NCBI GenBank assembly: GCA_023138875.1
Contig: JAGLOO010000001.1
Span: 1-52,167, forward strand
Source of the DNA: Bacteroidales bacterium
GTDB lineage: Bacteria; Bacteroidota; Bacteroidia; Bacteroidales; GCA-2748055
DNA: 52,167 bases
Reading direction: 5' to 3'
This document shows, in pieces, positions 33,089 to 41,535 of the stretch. Numbering within the stretch: the stretch's first letter is position 1; each line of letters opens with the position of its first letter. The position numbers and the translations under genes were made by a program. The notes beneath the pieces were generated by a model. It was not told the DNA's origin, did no database searches, and saw nothing but the letters and a program-made list of their open reading frames with translations.

Positions 33089-33720
33089 AATGCCCCCTAA
33101 AGAAAAGCCTTAGAAGGATCCTGTTATACAGGGGAAGCCTCCTCAGGTTGCAGGCACTGGGAGTGAAGTCGGTTTACTCTTATACACTTGGAAAAGAAAC
33201 AGGTGTCTCTGCAGAACAGGTAAGGAAAGATTTCTCGGAGTACCAAATTAAAGGCAATCAAAGGGGGGGGTATTATGTGGAAGAATTGATCAATGAAATG
33301 GGCAGGATATTTTTCCAGGGCGGAAATAAGAATATCATTGTTGTGGGTCGGGGGAATATCGGATCCTCATTGACAAATTATGATAAGTTTGTACAGCGCC
33401 AAATTAACATTGTTGCCTCCTTTGATATTGACCCATCCAAACAGCGCAGCCGGTCTGAGATACCGGTATACGGAATGGAAAGGCTCGGTGAAATTATTAA
33501 ACGGTTCACGGTAAGAGCCGCCATCATTGCTGTTCCGGAGATGGCTGCACAGTTGGTGTGCGATCAGCTTGTTGGTTTTGGGATAGAAGGTATCATCAAT
33601 TTCGCTCCGGTTATTCTGAAAGTTCCCGATGACATCATTGTGAACAATGTAAACCTGAGCGATGAGATTGAAAGTGTGATCTACTGTGTGACACGAGAAA
33701 CAGAAAATGAACGCCATTGA
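33073..33720 (+). CDS. rex: Redox-sensing transcriptional repressor Rex
   Basis: A 215-residue protein. The only start giving normal Rex length is GTG at 33073; the ATG at 33090 is out of frame. The N-terminal winged helix (LLRLQALGVKSVYSYTLGKE, GVSAEQVRKDFSEY) precedes the glycine turn (GNQRGGYYVEELI). The Rossmann domain has VVGRGNIGSSL, a variant of GAGNLG, and D-x-D near 125 (FDIDPS). Rex releases DNA when NADH rises. It is divergent from the hydrogenase operon, so it likely represses that operon and itself. The stop is 33 bp from the convergent phosphotriesterase-like gene. Confidence 0.9.
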   Translation: MKKNTKCPLKKSLRRILLYRGSLLRLQALGVKSVYSYTLGKETGVSAEQVRKDFSEYQIKGNQRGGYYVEELINEMGRIFFQGGNKNIIVVGRGNIGSSLTNYDKFVQRQINIVASFDIDPSKQRSRSEIPVYGMERLGEIIKRFTVRAAIIAVPEMAAQLVCDQLVGFGIEGIINFAPVILKVPDDIIVNNVNLSDEIESVIYCVTRETENERH

Positions 33721-33753
33721 ATATAGAGGATATTCTCATATAAGATCAGGATT

Positions 33754-34788
33754 CTAAATGGTTCCTTTTACGGAGTAAGCTTCCCCAGGATTATGGATAA
33801 GGAGTTGCTGGATATCCTTCTGTGAGAATTCACGCTCTTTCAGTGCGGGGATCAGGGAGGTGAATATGGCTGTATATCCCCTGAACTCTCCCCCGTTTTT
33901 TTCTCCGGGAGAGTACCAGCCGGCATTATGGGAGATCAATACCCGGTGCAATAATCCCGCCTCTTTCAATGCAGCAATTCTGTCAGCATACCATGCAATG
34001 CTGTACCTCTCCCCGGGATCAAGTTCTCTCTGTGCATTTACATTATCCAGGGAAATCCAAGTACCCTTCTTTGCAGCTTTGATATTCCCTTCGAGGGTAC
34101 CCCGATGTGCATGCACCCAGATAAAAGACGAAGGACTTACTCCATAGGACTGCAATATTTTTATTTGTTCAAAGGCAGGTTTATCCGGACCGGTGTGGGA
34201 GGCAATGACAAGACCTGTGCGATTGTGTGTGAGTGCTGCTGCTGTTACGATCTTTACGTGTTCCCGGGAGAGTGTATCGCTGCCGTCCACTGCAATTTTG
34301 ATAAAACCGGGTCTTACTCCGCTTCCTTCAATACCGTTTTCAAATTCATCAATCCACAGTGCCGATAGTTCTTGGGCAGTCATATCATAAAACTCCGTTG
34401 GAAGAAACCTATTGTTGTGTGCCCCGTAATACCCTGTATTGGTAATAAGGTTCATGCCGGTTTTTTCAGCAAGCGATTTGAGTATAAGTGGATCTCTTCC
34501 CAGGTATGCCGGTGTACATTCAATCAATGTGTTTACATCAAGATCCCGGATCTCAGTTAAAAAAGGAGCCACCCTTTCCGCCACTTCATCTTTATCCCAC
34601 CTGTGATATCCTGTGCTGTCTGCGCCAATGAAATCGACCAGTACATGTTCATGAACCAGGGTTAAGCCCATCTCCTCCACTGGGATTGGACCATTTACAG
34701 TAAGAATGACTTTTTTATTTGCCGGGGTGCAACTGAAAATCCCGAAAAAAACGAGAAATATTGCAAAGTGTATGTATGAACGGTTCAT
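33754..34788 (-). CDS. Phosphotriesterase-family lipoprotein with one altered metal ligand
   Basis: A 344-residue protein from the ATG at 34788, chosen because a lipoprotein signal follows (FGIFSC, Cys20); the open frame upstream lies inside the CPBP gene. Amidohydrolase-fold ligands are H46-x-H48, the carbamylatable Lys164 (FIKIAVDG), His198 (ASHTG) and His226 (VHAH). The last ligand, Asp in ISHDAGW of relatives, is Asn288 here (codon AAT confirmed). Relatives hydrolyse lactones or phosphotriesters; activity of this one is uncertain. It is third in an operon, 16 bp after the CPBP protease. Confidence 0.85.
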   Translation of the reverse strand: MNRSYIHFAIFLVFFGIFSCTPANKKVILTVNGPIPVEEMGLTLVHEHVLVDFIGADSTGYHRWDKDEVAERVAPFLTEIRDLDVNTLIECTPAYLGRDPLILKSLAEKTGMNLITNTGYYGAHNNRFLPTEFYDMTAQELSALWIDEFENGIEGSGVRPGFIKIAVDGSDTLSREHVKIVTAAALTHNRTGLVIASHTGPDKPAFEQIKILQSYGVSPSSFIWVHAHRGTLEGNIKAAKKGTWISLDNVNAQRELDPGERYSIAWYADRIAALKEAGLLHRVLISHNAGWYSPGEKNGGEFRGYTAIFTSLIPALKEREFSQKDIQQLLIHNPGEAYSVKGTI

Positions 34789-34804
34789 GGTATAAATATA
34801 AGGT

Positions 34805-35461
34805 TTAACTCCAAACCCAAAGAGGTGCGACAGCCATTGCTCCATAAAGTACAATATCGAATGTTGCATGGGCAATGACAGGGGGAATGGAACTGTGTGC
34901 CAGTTCACGTAACGCTCCGAAAACCAGTCCTCCAATAAAAGTCCATAGCACCAGGAAAAAAAAATCAAACTGAAGGGGAATGGAGAGGGAGAGGATGACC
35001 AGAAGTTTATAGGAAGTATGGACCGTGGAAGCATACACTACCGGAAGTATCCGGCCTACAGGTCTCAGGTATCCCTGGATGTATCCCCGGAATATCAGCT
35101 CCTCGGAGGCTCCTATGAAAGGAGCGATGAAAGCAAAAGAGGTTACAGTTTTGGGTATGGGTGACAGATCAAAGGTATTGCGGGTAAGCATTCCAAATCC
35201 AATCCCCAGCAATACTGCAGGAATGCAAAAGAGCAGAATCCTGGGTGAGACAGGGGAGAGTCCGAATGCTTTTAGAAAAGGGGTGAAGCGGATGGAATAA
35301 CCGATCATGATTGCAGCACCTGTCAGCCCCGCAAAAGCAACCAGACGCTGAGGCCACCCGCTGTGGATGAAGATGGCGAATAGCAGAATTCCAGCCACCA
35401 CCAGGGAGACGTCGCGGATACGGTCCATGTGACGGATAAGCAGGATGGTCGTTTTTTGCAT
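34805..35461 (-). CDS. CPBP-family intramembrane glutamic protease (candidate sortase-like enzyme)
   Basis: A 218-residue, about six-to-eight-helix membrane protein (Met12 is an alternative start). The CPBP/CAAX-protease motifs are present: E120-E121-LIF-R125, His148 after a hydrophobic helix, and H198-ATF-D202. Members include Rce1-like proteases, bacteriocin immunity proteins and the myxosortases that process MYXO-CTERM tails. It begins 21 bp after the stop of the LRR protein whose C-terminus looks like such a tail, so that protein is the obvious substrate candidate. Confidence 0.85.
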   Translation of the reverse strand: MQKTTILLIRHMDRIRDVSLVVAGILLFAIFIHSGWPQRLVAFAGLTGAAIMIGYSIRFTPFLKAFGLSPVSPRILLFCIPAVLLGIGFGMLTRNTFDLSPIPKTVTSFAFIAPFIGASEELIFRGYIQGYLRPVGRILPVVYASTVHTSYKLLVILSLSIPLQFDFFFLVLWTFIGGLVFGALRELAHSSIPPVIAHATFDIVLYGAMAVAPLWVWS

Positions 35462-35482
35462 AGCCTGTCGGTCAGCTGCCTC

Positions 35483-36844
35483 TTATCTGGTCTTCTTCAA
35501 TATAAACCGAACCAGTACAACCAGCGGAAGCAACAACAACAACCAGCCCGATCCCAGGCAAAGGCCGCTCCCCGGGACAATCTCCGTGTTGGGAAGATTG
35601 GTCCGGAGCCGGGCAATCAATTCAGGTACATCTTCAAAGAATTCAGTATTTAATACAATCAGTTCCACCTGATCAAGTACCGCAAGCTGGGAAAGATCAT
35701 ATTCGACCGTATTTAAGATCAGGACTTTCAATTGGGCATGATCCTGCAGCATGGTAATGTCTCCCACCAGGGGGCAATCATTTAATTCAACCACCTCCAG
35801 CAACGGATGTTTACCGAGGATGGAATTGAATTCTTCCTGTGTAACATTTTTTGGAAATGAGAGCCATTTGAGTTTTTCCAGGTTGTTAATGAGCTCCAGG
35901 TCTTCCACATCGTCACTGCCAGCAAGGCCCAGGTTGACCAGTGTTGAAATCTGTTCCAGTCCGCTGATGTCAGTAAGCGTATCACAACCTACCAGGTATA
36001 AACTCTTCAATGAGGCGGGAAGTTCAAAATGAGAGAAGTCCTCAAAACTGCATTCGGCCAGGGTAAGGGATTGGAGTTTTTTCAGGCCGGAAAGAGGGAC
36101 CAGTTCACCAGGTTTAGGCTCCCATTCTGCAATAATCAGGGATTCAAGGTTGCTGCAGCAATGAATAATTTTTGAAACATCCTGGATTTTACCTGTAATC
36201 CACATGAGATCCAAATCGGCGAGAAACTCTCCATGATCTGAACCGGGCAGATCTGACCGGCCATCAAGCGCCAGCCACCCTGGCCGAAAAACAGATAGCA
36301 ATTCGTCTAATTGCGTTGGTCCTGCAACACTTTCCAGTACCAGGCCAATTCCCCGAAATGAGGATTCCTGGTTATGCAGCAGAGACATGAATTCATCGGT
36401 AAGGGAACCGGATATTGACAGGGTGGACAACTGTTTCTTTACCAGAGGGGGAAGCCCATTGAAAAGTTCCCATGACACACTGTCGTCGGAAAGTTCAAAA
36501 TAATTAAGGACGCCGTTTACATAGACGGAGTTTACGTTCACTGTATCATAAGTGACCAACAGGTGGTCCCCGCCCTCTGATCTGTAGCGGTAATACAATT
36601 CCAGGTCACCGTCATCTATCATATACAGCAGGTCTCCATCGGAGGCTGGAATGCTCACTTCCCATTGTTCCTCTAATTCATATGTTGAACCGAAGGTGGC
36701 ATAGGAGGTGGTGATATTGCAGGCCCAGGTTACGCCTTCTATGTGTACTATGTCGTATTTCCAGGCAGTCTTTTCACGGCACCCATTAAGGAACCAGGCG
36801 CAAGCTACCAGTACGAGAACAAGGTGATTTCTAAAGATAACCAT
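35483..36844 (-). CDS. Leucine-rich-repeat lipoprotein with C-terminal sorting-signal-like tail
   Basis: The start is placed at the ATG at 36844 (453 residues), which leaves a compact lipoprotein signal (ACAWFLNGC, Cys22). Residues ~240-400 carry irregular leucine-rich repeats (LESLIIAEW, LQSLTLAEC, LKSLYLVGC, LVNLGLAGS, LKVLILNTV). The last 35 residues read as a tripartite tail: a Gly/Ser motif around Cys429 (PGSGLCLGSG), a hydrophobic helix (WLLLLLPLVVLVRFIL) and a basic end (KKTR). That resembles MYXO-CTERM/GlyGly-CTERM sorting signals. The next gene is a CPBP protease. Having both an N-terminal lipobox and a C-terminal anchor is odd unless one is removed. Confidence 0.75.
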   Translation of the reverse strand: MVIFRNHLVLVLVACAWFLNGCREKTAWKYDIVHIEGVTWACNITTSYATFGSTYELEEQWEVSIPASDGDLLYMIDDGDLELYYRYRSEGGDHLLVTYDTVNVNSVYVNGVLNYFELSDDSVSWELFNGLPPLVKKQLSTLSISGSLTDEFMSLLHNQESSFRGIGLVLESVAGPTQLDELLSVFRPGWLALDGRSDLPGSDHGEFLADLDLMWITGKIQDVSKIIHCCSNLESLIIAEWEPKPGELVPLSGLKKLQSLTLAECSFEDFSHFELPASLKSLYLVGCDTLTDISGLEQISTLVNLGLAGSDDVEDLELINNLEKLKWLSFPKNVTQEEFNSILGKHPLLEVVELNDCPLVGDITMLQDHAQLKVLILNTVEYDLSQLAVLDQVELIVLNTEFFEDVPELIARLRTNLPNTEIVPGSGLCLGSGWLLLLLPLVVLVRFILKKTR

Positions 36845-36907
36845 GATACGGGATTTTAGGGATTTCCGATCATGCAAGTTATGACACTATTCAAGCCGAG
36901 TCAAGCA

Positions 36908-36982
36908 CTACTCATATTTCAGGGTGTCGGCAGGATTCATCAGGGAAGCCCTGAATGCACTGAACCGGACAAATTCTGTTCG
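36908..36982 (-). pseudogene. MacB/FtsX-type ABC transporter permease, C-terminal remnant
   Basis: The minus strand encodes FVRFSAFRASLMNPADTLKY-E then stop, the characteristic last residues of MacB-like permeases (x-A-x-RAS-x-x-NP-x-x-LRYE). Nothing upstream encodes the transmembrane part; the frame runs into the end of the TolC-like gene at 36996. It is a deletion relic of a permease once placed behind tolC. Confidence 0.6.
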
Positions 36983-36995
36983 TTTTCGTACGGTT

Positions 36996-38303
36996 CTAAG
37001 GTCCTTCTGACTCAGCGGAACCCAGGAATCCTCCCGTGATCCTGGTAAGTTGTGTTTTCGAATCGATAAGGTTATAGATGGCCTGCAGACGCCTAAGTGC
37101 AGCACTGAGGTAAATCAACTGGATATCCCTGTAGTTGAAAGAGTTGATCACTCCTGACCTGTATTTATCTTCAGAAATCGAAAGGTTCAGAAGGGCTGCT
37201 TCCAGGTTCTCATCGGCCACATTGAGCAACTCGACCCGCACCTCGTAATAATCAAACAGGTTGAAAAGCTCGTTGGTCAGGGCATGTTCCATCTGACTGA
37301 TCTCCACCTGTGCTACTTCTTCATTGATCCGTGCAACTTCAACGGCCCTTTTCCTCACACCTGCACTATAGATATTATAGGAAAGACGAATGTTGCCATA
37401 CGGACTTACGGCCTGAGTACCGACAGTTGGAGCACCTGAGCTATGTGTCCAGGTATGGCTGTAATCCATTCCGGTGCCGACAGACATCGTGGGGTAGTAG
37501 GAGGCTTCTCTCAGTGAGGTCTCATCTTGTTGCAGCAGAAGATTAGTATACTGGTTTTTAAGGGTCTGATTACTGGATTTCAATTTGGACAGCAGGTCCT
37601 GCAGGAGATAGCTGGTTGTTTCTGCTTCAAACGGTTCATCAAAATTCCAGGTTTTCGCAGGATCCACTCCCATCATGAAATTCAGGTTGCGGATGGAATT
37701 TCGAATCACCACCTCCTGGCTCATGAAATTGGCTTTGTCGGTCAGGTAGACATTCTGCGCCTGGAGTACATTGTAAGTAACAGACCCGCCAAGCGACTGA
37801 CGTTTGAGTTCATACTGATAGCGATCGCTGGATAACTCCATGACCGTTTTTAATACTTCGAGCTGCTCCTGCTGCAACAATACATTGTAATAACCCAGCA
37901 GGATGTCTTCGACAGTATTTTCTATGAGAACAGCCAGTCGACCCGAGGAAAGGTCTTCCATGTTCTCCAGTTTTGATTTGGTAATACCGACCCGGAATCC
38001 ATCGAACAGGGTCCAGTTTAAACCTACACCTGCTGAAAGCCTGTTGGTGTAGGTGCTGCCGGTAAGGTCATAACTGTTGTTATCAGACGCGTCAAAGCCA
38101 ATGGTGGGGTAGCGCCCGGCGTTGCCCCAGTTGTTATTAATATCAGCTATCTCCTGATCAGCCCTGGAGATGATCACTCCATAGTTGTTTTCCAGGGCTT
38201 TATCCAGTGCCAGTGAAAGCGATAGTTCATCTCCCTGTCCGTTTGCTGATGTAAAAGCAAAGAGACTGGCCACTATATATGTAAGATTCTTCAATCGGAT
38301 CAT
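36996..38303 (-). CDS. TolC-family outer-membrane efflux protein
   Basis: A 435-residue protein. A signal peptide (to about 22, ANGQ) is followed by the OEP duplication: LSLALDKALENNYGV at the start of the first half and long helical hairpins with coiled-coil periodicity (NEEVAQVEISQMEHALTNEL). It forms the outer-membrane duct for the RND pump encoded just upstream (gap 10 bp). Its 3' end is joined to a permease relic, so the last residues (GSAESEGP) may be altered by that deletion. Confidence 0.9.
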   Translation of the reverse strand: MIRLKNLTYIVASLFAFTSANGQGDELSLSLALDKALENNYGVIISRADQEIADINNNWGNAGRYPTIGFDASDNNSYDLTGSTYTNRLSAGVGLNWTLFDGFRVGITKSKLENMEDLSSGRLAVLIENTVEDILLGYYNVLLQQEQLEVLKTVMELSSDRYQYELKRQSLGGSVTYNVLQAQNVYLTDKANFMSQEVVIRNSIRNLNFMMGVDPAKTWNFDEPFEAETTSYLLQDLLSKLKSSNQTLKNQYTNLLLQQDETSLREASYYPTMSVGTGMDYSHTWTHSSGAPTVGTQAVSPYGNIRLSYNIYSAGVRKRAVEVARINEEVAQVEISQMEHALTNELFNLFDYYEVRVELLNVADENLEAALLNLSISEDKYRSGVINSFNYRDIQLIYLSAALRRLQAIYNLIDSKTQLTRITGGFLGSAESEGP

Positions 38304-38313
38304 TTGTCAGTTA

Positions 38314-41300
38314 TTAATTGTCTTCAGCACTGTTTCCCGTTACCCTGTTCTGCTCAAATTTGAGCTTTCTTTTGTGCTGGATGATAGAAGTTTCCACCTC
38401 TTCACGTGTAGGTTTTATTCCGGTCCATATATAACGCATGTAGACCCGGGCATCATTCAGTAGCATGATCAAAACCGGAAAGAAAATAAGAATGAATATT
38501 GTACCAAGAGCGACGCCGTATGCCAGGCTGATGGCCATGGGGATCAGGAATTGGGCCTGAACACTTTTTTCGAACAACATGGGAAATAGCCCGATGGAGG
38601 TAGTAATGGATGTCAGTATGATGGGCCTCAGCCTGATTTTACCCGCCTCCTTGACTGCCTCGGGAACCTTTCTGCCTTGAATCAATAATCCGTCAAATTT
38701 GGCAAAGAAAACAATGGCATCATTGATGATCACACCGGTAAGGGCTACCGCACCCCACAAACTCATGATGGAAAGCGGCTGGCCGTGAAGGCCGTGTCCC
38801 CATGCCACACCGAGCAACGATACGGGAATCATCATAATAATGATAATGGCTTTGGGAACGCTTCTGAAATGCAGCACCAGCAACATGAATATGATGGCAA
38901 ACGCAATCATATAATACTTTCTGGCCTGACCCATGGCTTCCTGGCTGTATTTCTGCTGCCCCTGGTACATGTAGCGTATCCCGGAAAATTGTGATTTCAA
39001 TTCAGGCATGATCTCGTATTCGATCTGATCGAGGATCTCCGGAACAGACGCCAGTGGATCTACGGTTTCTGCTTCCACCCTGATTTCCCGCGAACCATTA
39101 AAACGGTTGATGGCAACAGGACCCCTTTCCATATGATAATCAGCGAGCTCAGATAGCGGGTATTCCCCCCCCGGAGTTTTTATTTTCATATTTTCCATCT
39201 GGCCCAGGGTGGTCCGGTCCGATTTGGGATAACGGACCCAGACCCGAAGTTCATCCCTTCCCACCTGCAGACGCTGTGCCTGTGCTCCGTAAAAGCCCTG
39301 TCTTACCTGGCGGGCTATGGTGTTTTCGTCCAGACCAAGGAAATAGGCCCTGGGTTTCAGGTCCAGCCGGATCTCCTGTTTTCCCAGTGCGATGTTTTCA
39401 TTGACATCTTTCAACTGGGGCATTTCGTTGAGCCGGGCCAGAAGAAACTCTTTGGCCTCCTCCAGCTCATCCAGGTTCTTGGACATTAATCCGACAGATA
39501 CCGGAGCACCCCACCGATTTCGGCCGCCTACAGTAAATTTTCTGGCTTCAGCAACCTTTCCGATTTTGATATTGACCCGCGTTGAGAGATCCCGTCCGGA
39601 TAAAGGATATCCTTCCAGGTCAACCGGGTACACGCTGATACTGCCGGCATGCGCGCCTATTTCCTGGCCGCTGAATGCACTGCCCAGCCGTTTGCTGGTC
39701 CGCTCGATAATATTTTGTTCCAGCGCCAGCTCCTCTACGATATCATCATTTACTTCCCAAATGGCCTTTTCAAACTTGTCAAGGAATTCCAGGGTCTGTT
39801 TCTCCCCATCTCCGGGAGTAAACGCTACATTCAACTCAAAACTGTCAAAATCCACCATTGGAAAGAAGGTATTCCTGATATGTCCGCCCATAAAGAGCCC
39901 CATGGTAATAAGGACCAATGCGATGGGGAAACTCAGAGCGATATACCTCCATTTAACAAGCCAGTTGAGAAAATAGTGGTAGATACGGTCACGCAACCAG
40001 GTGATGAATCCCTCGAAGTATTTCCTGATCCCCTTTTTCTTGGCCTGCAGGCTTTTCCGGCTTAACACTTTTCCGTTGCCCAGGTGGGCCGGAAGTACAA
40101 GGAACGCCTCAAACAAAGAGAAAAAGAGGGACGCAATCACTACGATGGCCACCTGAATCATCATTTCCATCCTTGTCCCGGAAAGGAACAGAAGTGGAGC
40201 GAAAGCCACAATGGTGGTGGCTACAGATGTAAGTACTGCCGGAGCCACCTCCATGGTTCCGTCAACCGCGGCATGCATGGGAGTCTTTCCACGTTCAAAA
40301 TGGAGGTAAATATTTTCTGCAATTACGATCCCGTCGTCTACCAGGATCCCGATCACCAGGATCATTCCGAAGAGAGATTGGAGATTAATGGTTACACCCA
40401 TGAAGTGGGCAGCCACAAACATGGCCAGAAAACTGAAGGGGATACCCCATGAAACCCAGAGTGACAAACGAAAACTGAGGAACATGGACAGGGCGATAAT
40501 TACCAGAAATAATCCCAGCATTCCATTTCTTGTGAGCAGGTCCAGCCGGCTCTTAAGGATATCCAGGTAGGCCCTTGAAACAATGATCTCCACACCCTGG
40601 TTTCTCTGGTTGAATTCTTCAATGTACCGGATGGCAAATTCGGTAATTTCATCCAGGTCCTCTTCGGGAAGTTTTTCCACGCTGATGGATACAGAAGGCT
40701 TTCCGTTGGTCCACCTTTTGTTGGGGGAATCTGCAAATTTAACCTTCACCTCTGCCACATCCCTGATATGAAGAAATCCTCCGTCGGGCTCTCCGCGCAA
40801 AATGATATTTCCGATCTTGTTGGGATCGGCACTCCTGGACCGCAACCTGATCAGGTACTCTTCCTCCTTCGATTTTATTTCACCACCCGATACATCCTGG
40901 TTGTTGTTCTGGATGGCCCTGACAATGTTATCGAATGTAATATTGTGCCTGAGCAGCTCTTCTTCTTTGATCTCCACAGAAATTTCCGGCTGGGGGTAAC
41001 CGGACAGAGAGATCTGGCTCATGACACCCGAGTTGAAGAAATCCTCTTCAATGCGTTGGGCATGTTCCTTCAGGGTCATCAGGTCCATCTCATGTCCGTT
41101 CAACGGAACAAGCTCCAGTCGAAGTGCACCCGCCCGACTGCGTCTCTTAGAAACAATGGGTCGTTCTGCTGCCGATGGCAGGGATGAAATCCCGTCCACC
41201 GCATTCTTTACTTCCTGCAACACTTCATTGATGGAATATTCCCCGGTGGTTTCTATGGAAACAGCACTTCTGTTTTCGACCGATGTGGAGGTAATCTCCT

Positions 41301-41535
41301 TGATCCCGATAAGACCGCGAACTGCCTCCTCAATCCTGGTGGTAACCCCTTCCTCCATTTCAACCGGGGAAGCACCCGGGTAAAACACAGAAACAGAAAT
41401 ATACCTGCTTTCTGTTTCAGGGAAAAATGATTTCTTCAGGGAGGTGAGACTTAGTCCACCGGCCAGAATGACCACTGCAATGATCAGGTTGGCATAAACC
41501 GGGTATTCTACGAACCGTTCGACAATCTTCCTCAT
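38314..41535 (-). CDS. RND-family efflux transporter (inner-membrane pump)
   Basis: A 1073-residue AcrB/MexF-like protein with the RND plan of 12 transmembrane helices and two large periplasmic loops. It opens with a typical N-terminal helix and SFFPETESRYISVSVFYPGA. The TM4 aspartate pair (GILVDDGIVIAENIY) is present, and TM10 has GVIINDAIVF. The aspartate pair indicates proton-driven export; substrate could be lipophilic drugs or envelope lipids. The 4-bp overlap with the adaptor gene shows translational coupling. Confidence 0.93.
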   Translation of the reverse strand: MRKIVERFVEYPVYANLIIAVVILAGGLSLTSLKKSFFPETESRYISVSVFYPGASPVEMEEGVTTRIEEAVRGLIGIKEITSTSVENRSAVSIETTGEYSINEVLQEVKNAVDGISSLPSAAERPIVSKRRSRAGALRLELVPLNGHEMDLMTLKEHAQRIEEDFFNSGVMSQISLSGYPQPEISVEIKEEELLRHNITFDNIVRAIQNNNQDVSGGEIKSKEEEYLIRLRSRSADPNKIGNIILRGEPDGGFLHIRDVAEVKVKFADSPNKRWTNGKPSVSISVEKLPEEDLDEITEFAIRYIEEFNQRNQGVEIIVSRAYLDILKSRLDLLTRNGMLGLFLVIIALSMFLSFRLSLWVSWGIPFSFLAMFVAAHFMGVTINLQSLFGMILVIGILVDDGIVIAENIYLHFERGKTPMHAAVDGTMEVAPAVLTSVATTIVAFAPLLFLSGTRMEMMIQVAIVVIASLFFSLFEAFLVLPAHLGNGKVLSRKSLQAKKKGIRKYFEGFITWLRDRIYHYFLNWLVKWRYIALSFPIALVLITMGLFMGGHIRNTFFPMVDFDSFELNVAFTPGDGEKQTLEFLDKFEKAIWEVNDDIVEELALEQNIIERTSKRLGSAFSGQEIGAHAGSISVYPVDLEGYPLSGRDLSTRVNIKIGKVAEARKFTVGGRNRWGAPVSVGLMSKNLDELEEAKEFLLARLNEMPQLKDVNENIALGKQEIRLDLKPRAYFLGLDENTIARQVRQGFYGAQAQRLQVGRDELRVWVRYPKSDRTTLGQMENMKIKTPGGEYPLSELADYHMERGPVAINRFNGSREIRVEAETVDPLASVPEILDQIEYEIMPELKSQFSGIRYMYQGQQKYSQEAMGQARKYYMIAFAIIFMLLVLHFRSVPKAIIIIMMIPVSLLGVAWGHGLHGQPLSIMSLWGAVALTGVIINDAIVFFAKFDGLLIQGRKVPEAVKEAGKIRLRPIILTSITTSIGLFPMLFEKSVQAQFLIPMAISLAYGVALGTIFILIFFPVLIMLLNDARVYMRYIWTGIKPTREEVETSIIQHKRKLKFEQNRVTGNSAEDN

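Noticed and set aside
36908-37105. A 65-codon minus-strand frame as an independent gene
   Set aside because: Only its last 24 residues resemble a protein family (MacB permease C-terminus); the rest overlaps the TolC-like gene in another frame.
40084-40452. Plus-strand frames opposite the RND pump
   Set aside because: Shadow frames of a conserved gene; no ribosome-binding context or homology.
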